64,000 nt of DNA from assembly GCA_002420115.1 (NCBI GenBank), contig DIHK01000007.1, positions 222,600 to 286,599 of the forward strand, given 5' to 3'. The notes below the pieces were generated by a model. The model did not search any database. It had not been told where the DNA came from and worked only from the letters and a program-made list of their open reading frames with translations. Each line of letters opens with the position of its first letter. The first letter of the stretch is position 1. Below, one piece after another: positions 63,617 to 64,000 of this stretch. A program made the position numbers and the translations under genes. Source of the DNA: Nitrospira sp. UBA5698 (lineage in GTDB: Bacteria > Nitrospirota > Nitrospiria > Nitrospirales > Nitrospiraceae).

Positions 63617-64000
63617 CAAGCTTTTTCCAAGACCGTGCGGTGCAAGAGCATGCCGTTCTCTATAAAGGAAGACGAACCGAAAGTCACGCGCCAGACTCTG
63701 AGGGAGCTAGGCAAGACTTGCCCGTGGATAATACGGAGGCGCACGTATCAATGCAAGTGCATCGGCGATGAGAAATCTTTAACGTTCCAAGGCCGGCAAA
63801 TCGGCTTCCCTGGCTGCTAGACAAGGATAGGCAGGAGACAGCTGTTGGATTTCTGAGACGGCTGTACCAAGATTTGTTGAGAAAAGGAGACCAAAAATTA
63901 GTCATTCCTCATTGACAAAAAACGCCCTCCGCGATTTTTCACGGGAATCGGCTTCTCACCGTCGCATTGGACCTTGGCACGGAGCATGCTGATAGTTCTT
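63617..64000. other. Right edge, no gene seen
   Basis: About 384 bases upstream of lgt, reaching the window edge. Small frames on both strands have no domain or good start. TTGACA at 63914-63919 on the plus strand could be a -35 box for a gene beyond the window, but no clear -10 follows. An lgt promoter on the minus strand is not obvious. Confidence 0.35.

Noticed and set aside
1..64000. CRISPR arrays, tRNA and rRNA genes
   Set aside because: No regularly spaced repeats, and no cloverleaf-like T-loop/anticodon pattern or rRNA segment was recognised on either strand.

Overview
The window reads as a compact, gene-dense bacterial chromosome of moderately high GC. Gene content (class II ribonucleotide reductase, complete trp operon, paired MtaB/MiaB, several PilZ proteins, lipoprotein-processing genes, bacterial topoisomerase VI) and the overall look of the proteins suggest a member of the Nitrospirota, most likely Nitrospira or a close relative. 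That assignment is inference from recognition, because there is no rRNA gene in the window. I saw no tRNA, rRNA, CRISPR array, prophage or intact insertion sequence.

Layout. 1-2.1 kb: 5' part of a Lon protease gene running off the left edge. 2.4-5.3 kb: a NUDIX gene, a 1.4 kb gene-poor stretch and two PilZ genes. 5.5-9.2 kb: small envelope proteins around a mutY / NUDIX / 3'-5' exonuclease repair operon. 9.6-12.3 kb: the tRNA methylthiotransferase pair mtaB-miaB. 12.4-15.6 kb: an AmpG-like transporter and small orphans. 15.7-19.4 kb: a B12-dependent ribonucleotide reductase behind a promoter that carries two probable NrdR boxes. 19.6-24.4 kb: ACT-domain protein, RlpA, CNNM/CorC-type membrane protein and NAD-dependent DNA ligase. 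24.5-31.9 kb: a LysM lipoprotein gene followed directly by trpE-G-D-C-F-B-A. 32-36 kb: a small accessory patch with a nucleoside-deoxyribosyltransferase/TIR-like protein, a VapBC-type toxin-antitoxin pair, two decayed RAYT transposases and a partial duplication of a lipoprotein gene. 36-43.8 kb: outer-membrane protein, then a leftward run lnt-prfB-lysS-lolC-lolD, with prfB using the +1 programmed frameshift. 43.9-48.8 kb: PilZ, a PNPOx-like protein, a DUF4124 protein and a WD40-type beta-propeller protein. 48.9-53.7 kb: a topoisomerase VI B subunit, A subunit and SF2 helicase cassette, the most unusual item in the window. 53.7-62.7 kb: small proteins, a secreted EEP-family hydrolase and an AddB/AddA-like helicase-nuclease pair. 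62.8-63.6 kb: lgt.

Themes. Lipoprotein biogenesis is well represented (Lgt, Lnt, LolC, LolD) alongside several lipoprotein genes. DNA maintenance is equally prominent: MutY, NUDIX, PolB-like exonuclease, LigA, AddAB, topoisomerase VI with a helicase, and NrdJ. Short intergenic palindromes recur between genes (26.75, 38.1, 41.0, 55.7 and 62.7 kb). Together with the RAYT remnants they suggest past REP-type element activity, and one copy appears to have been read into the 3' end of prfB.
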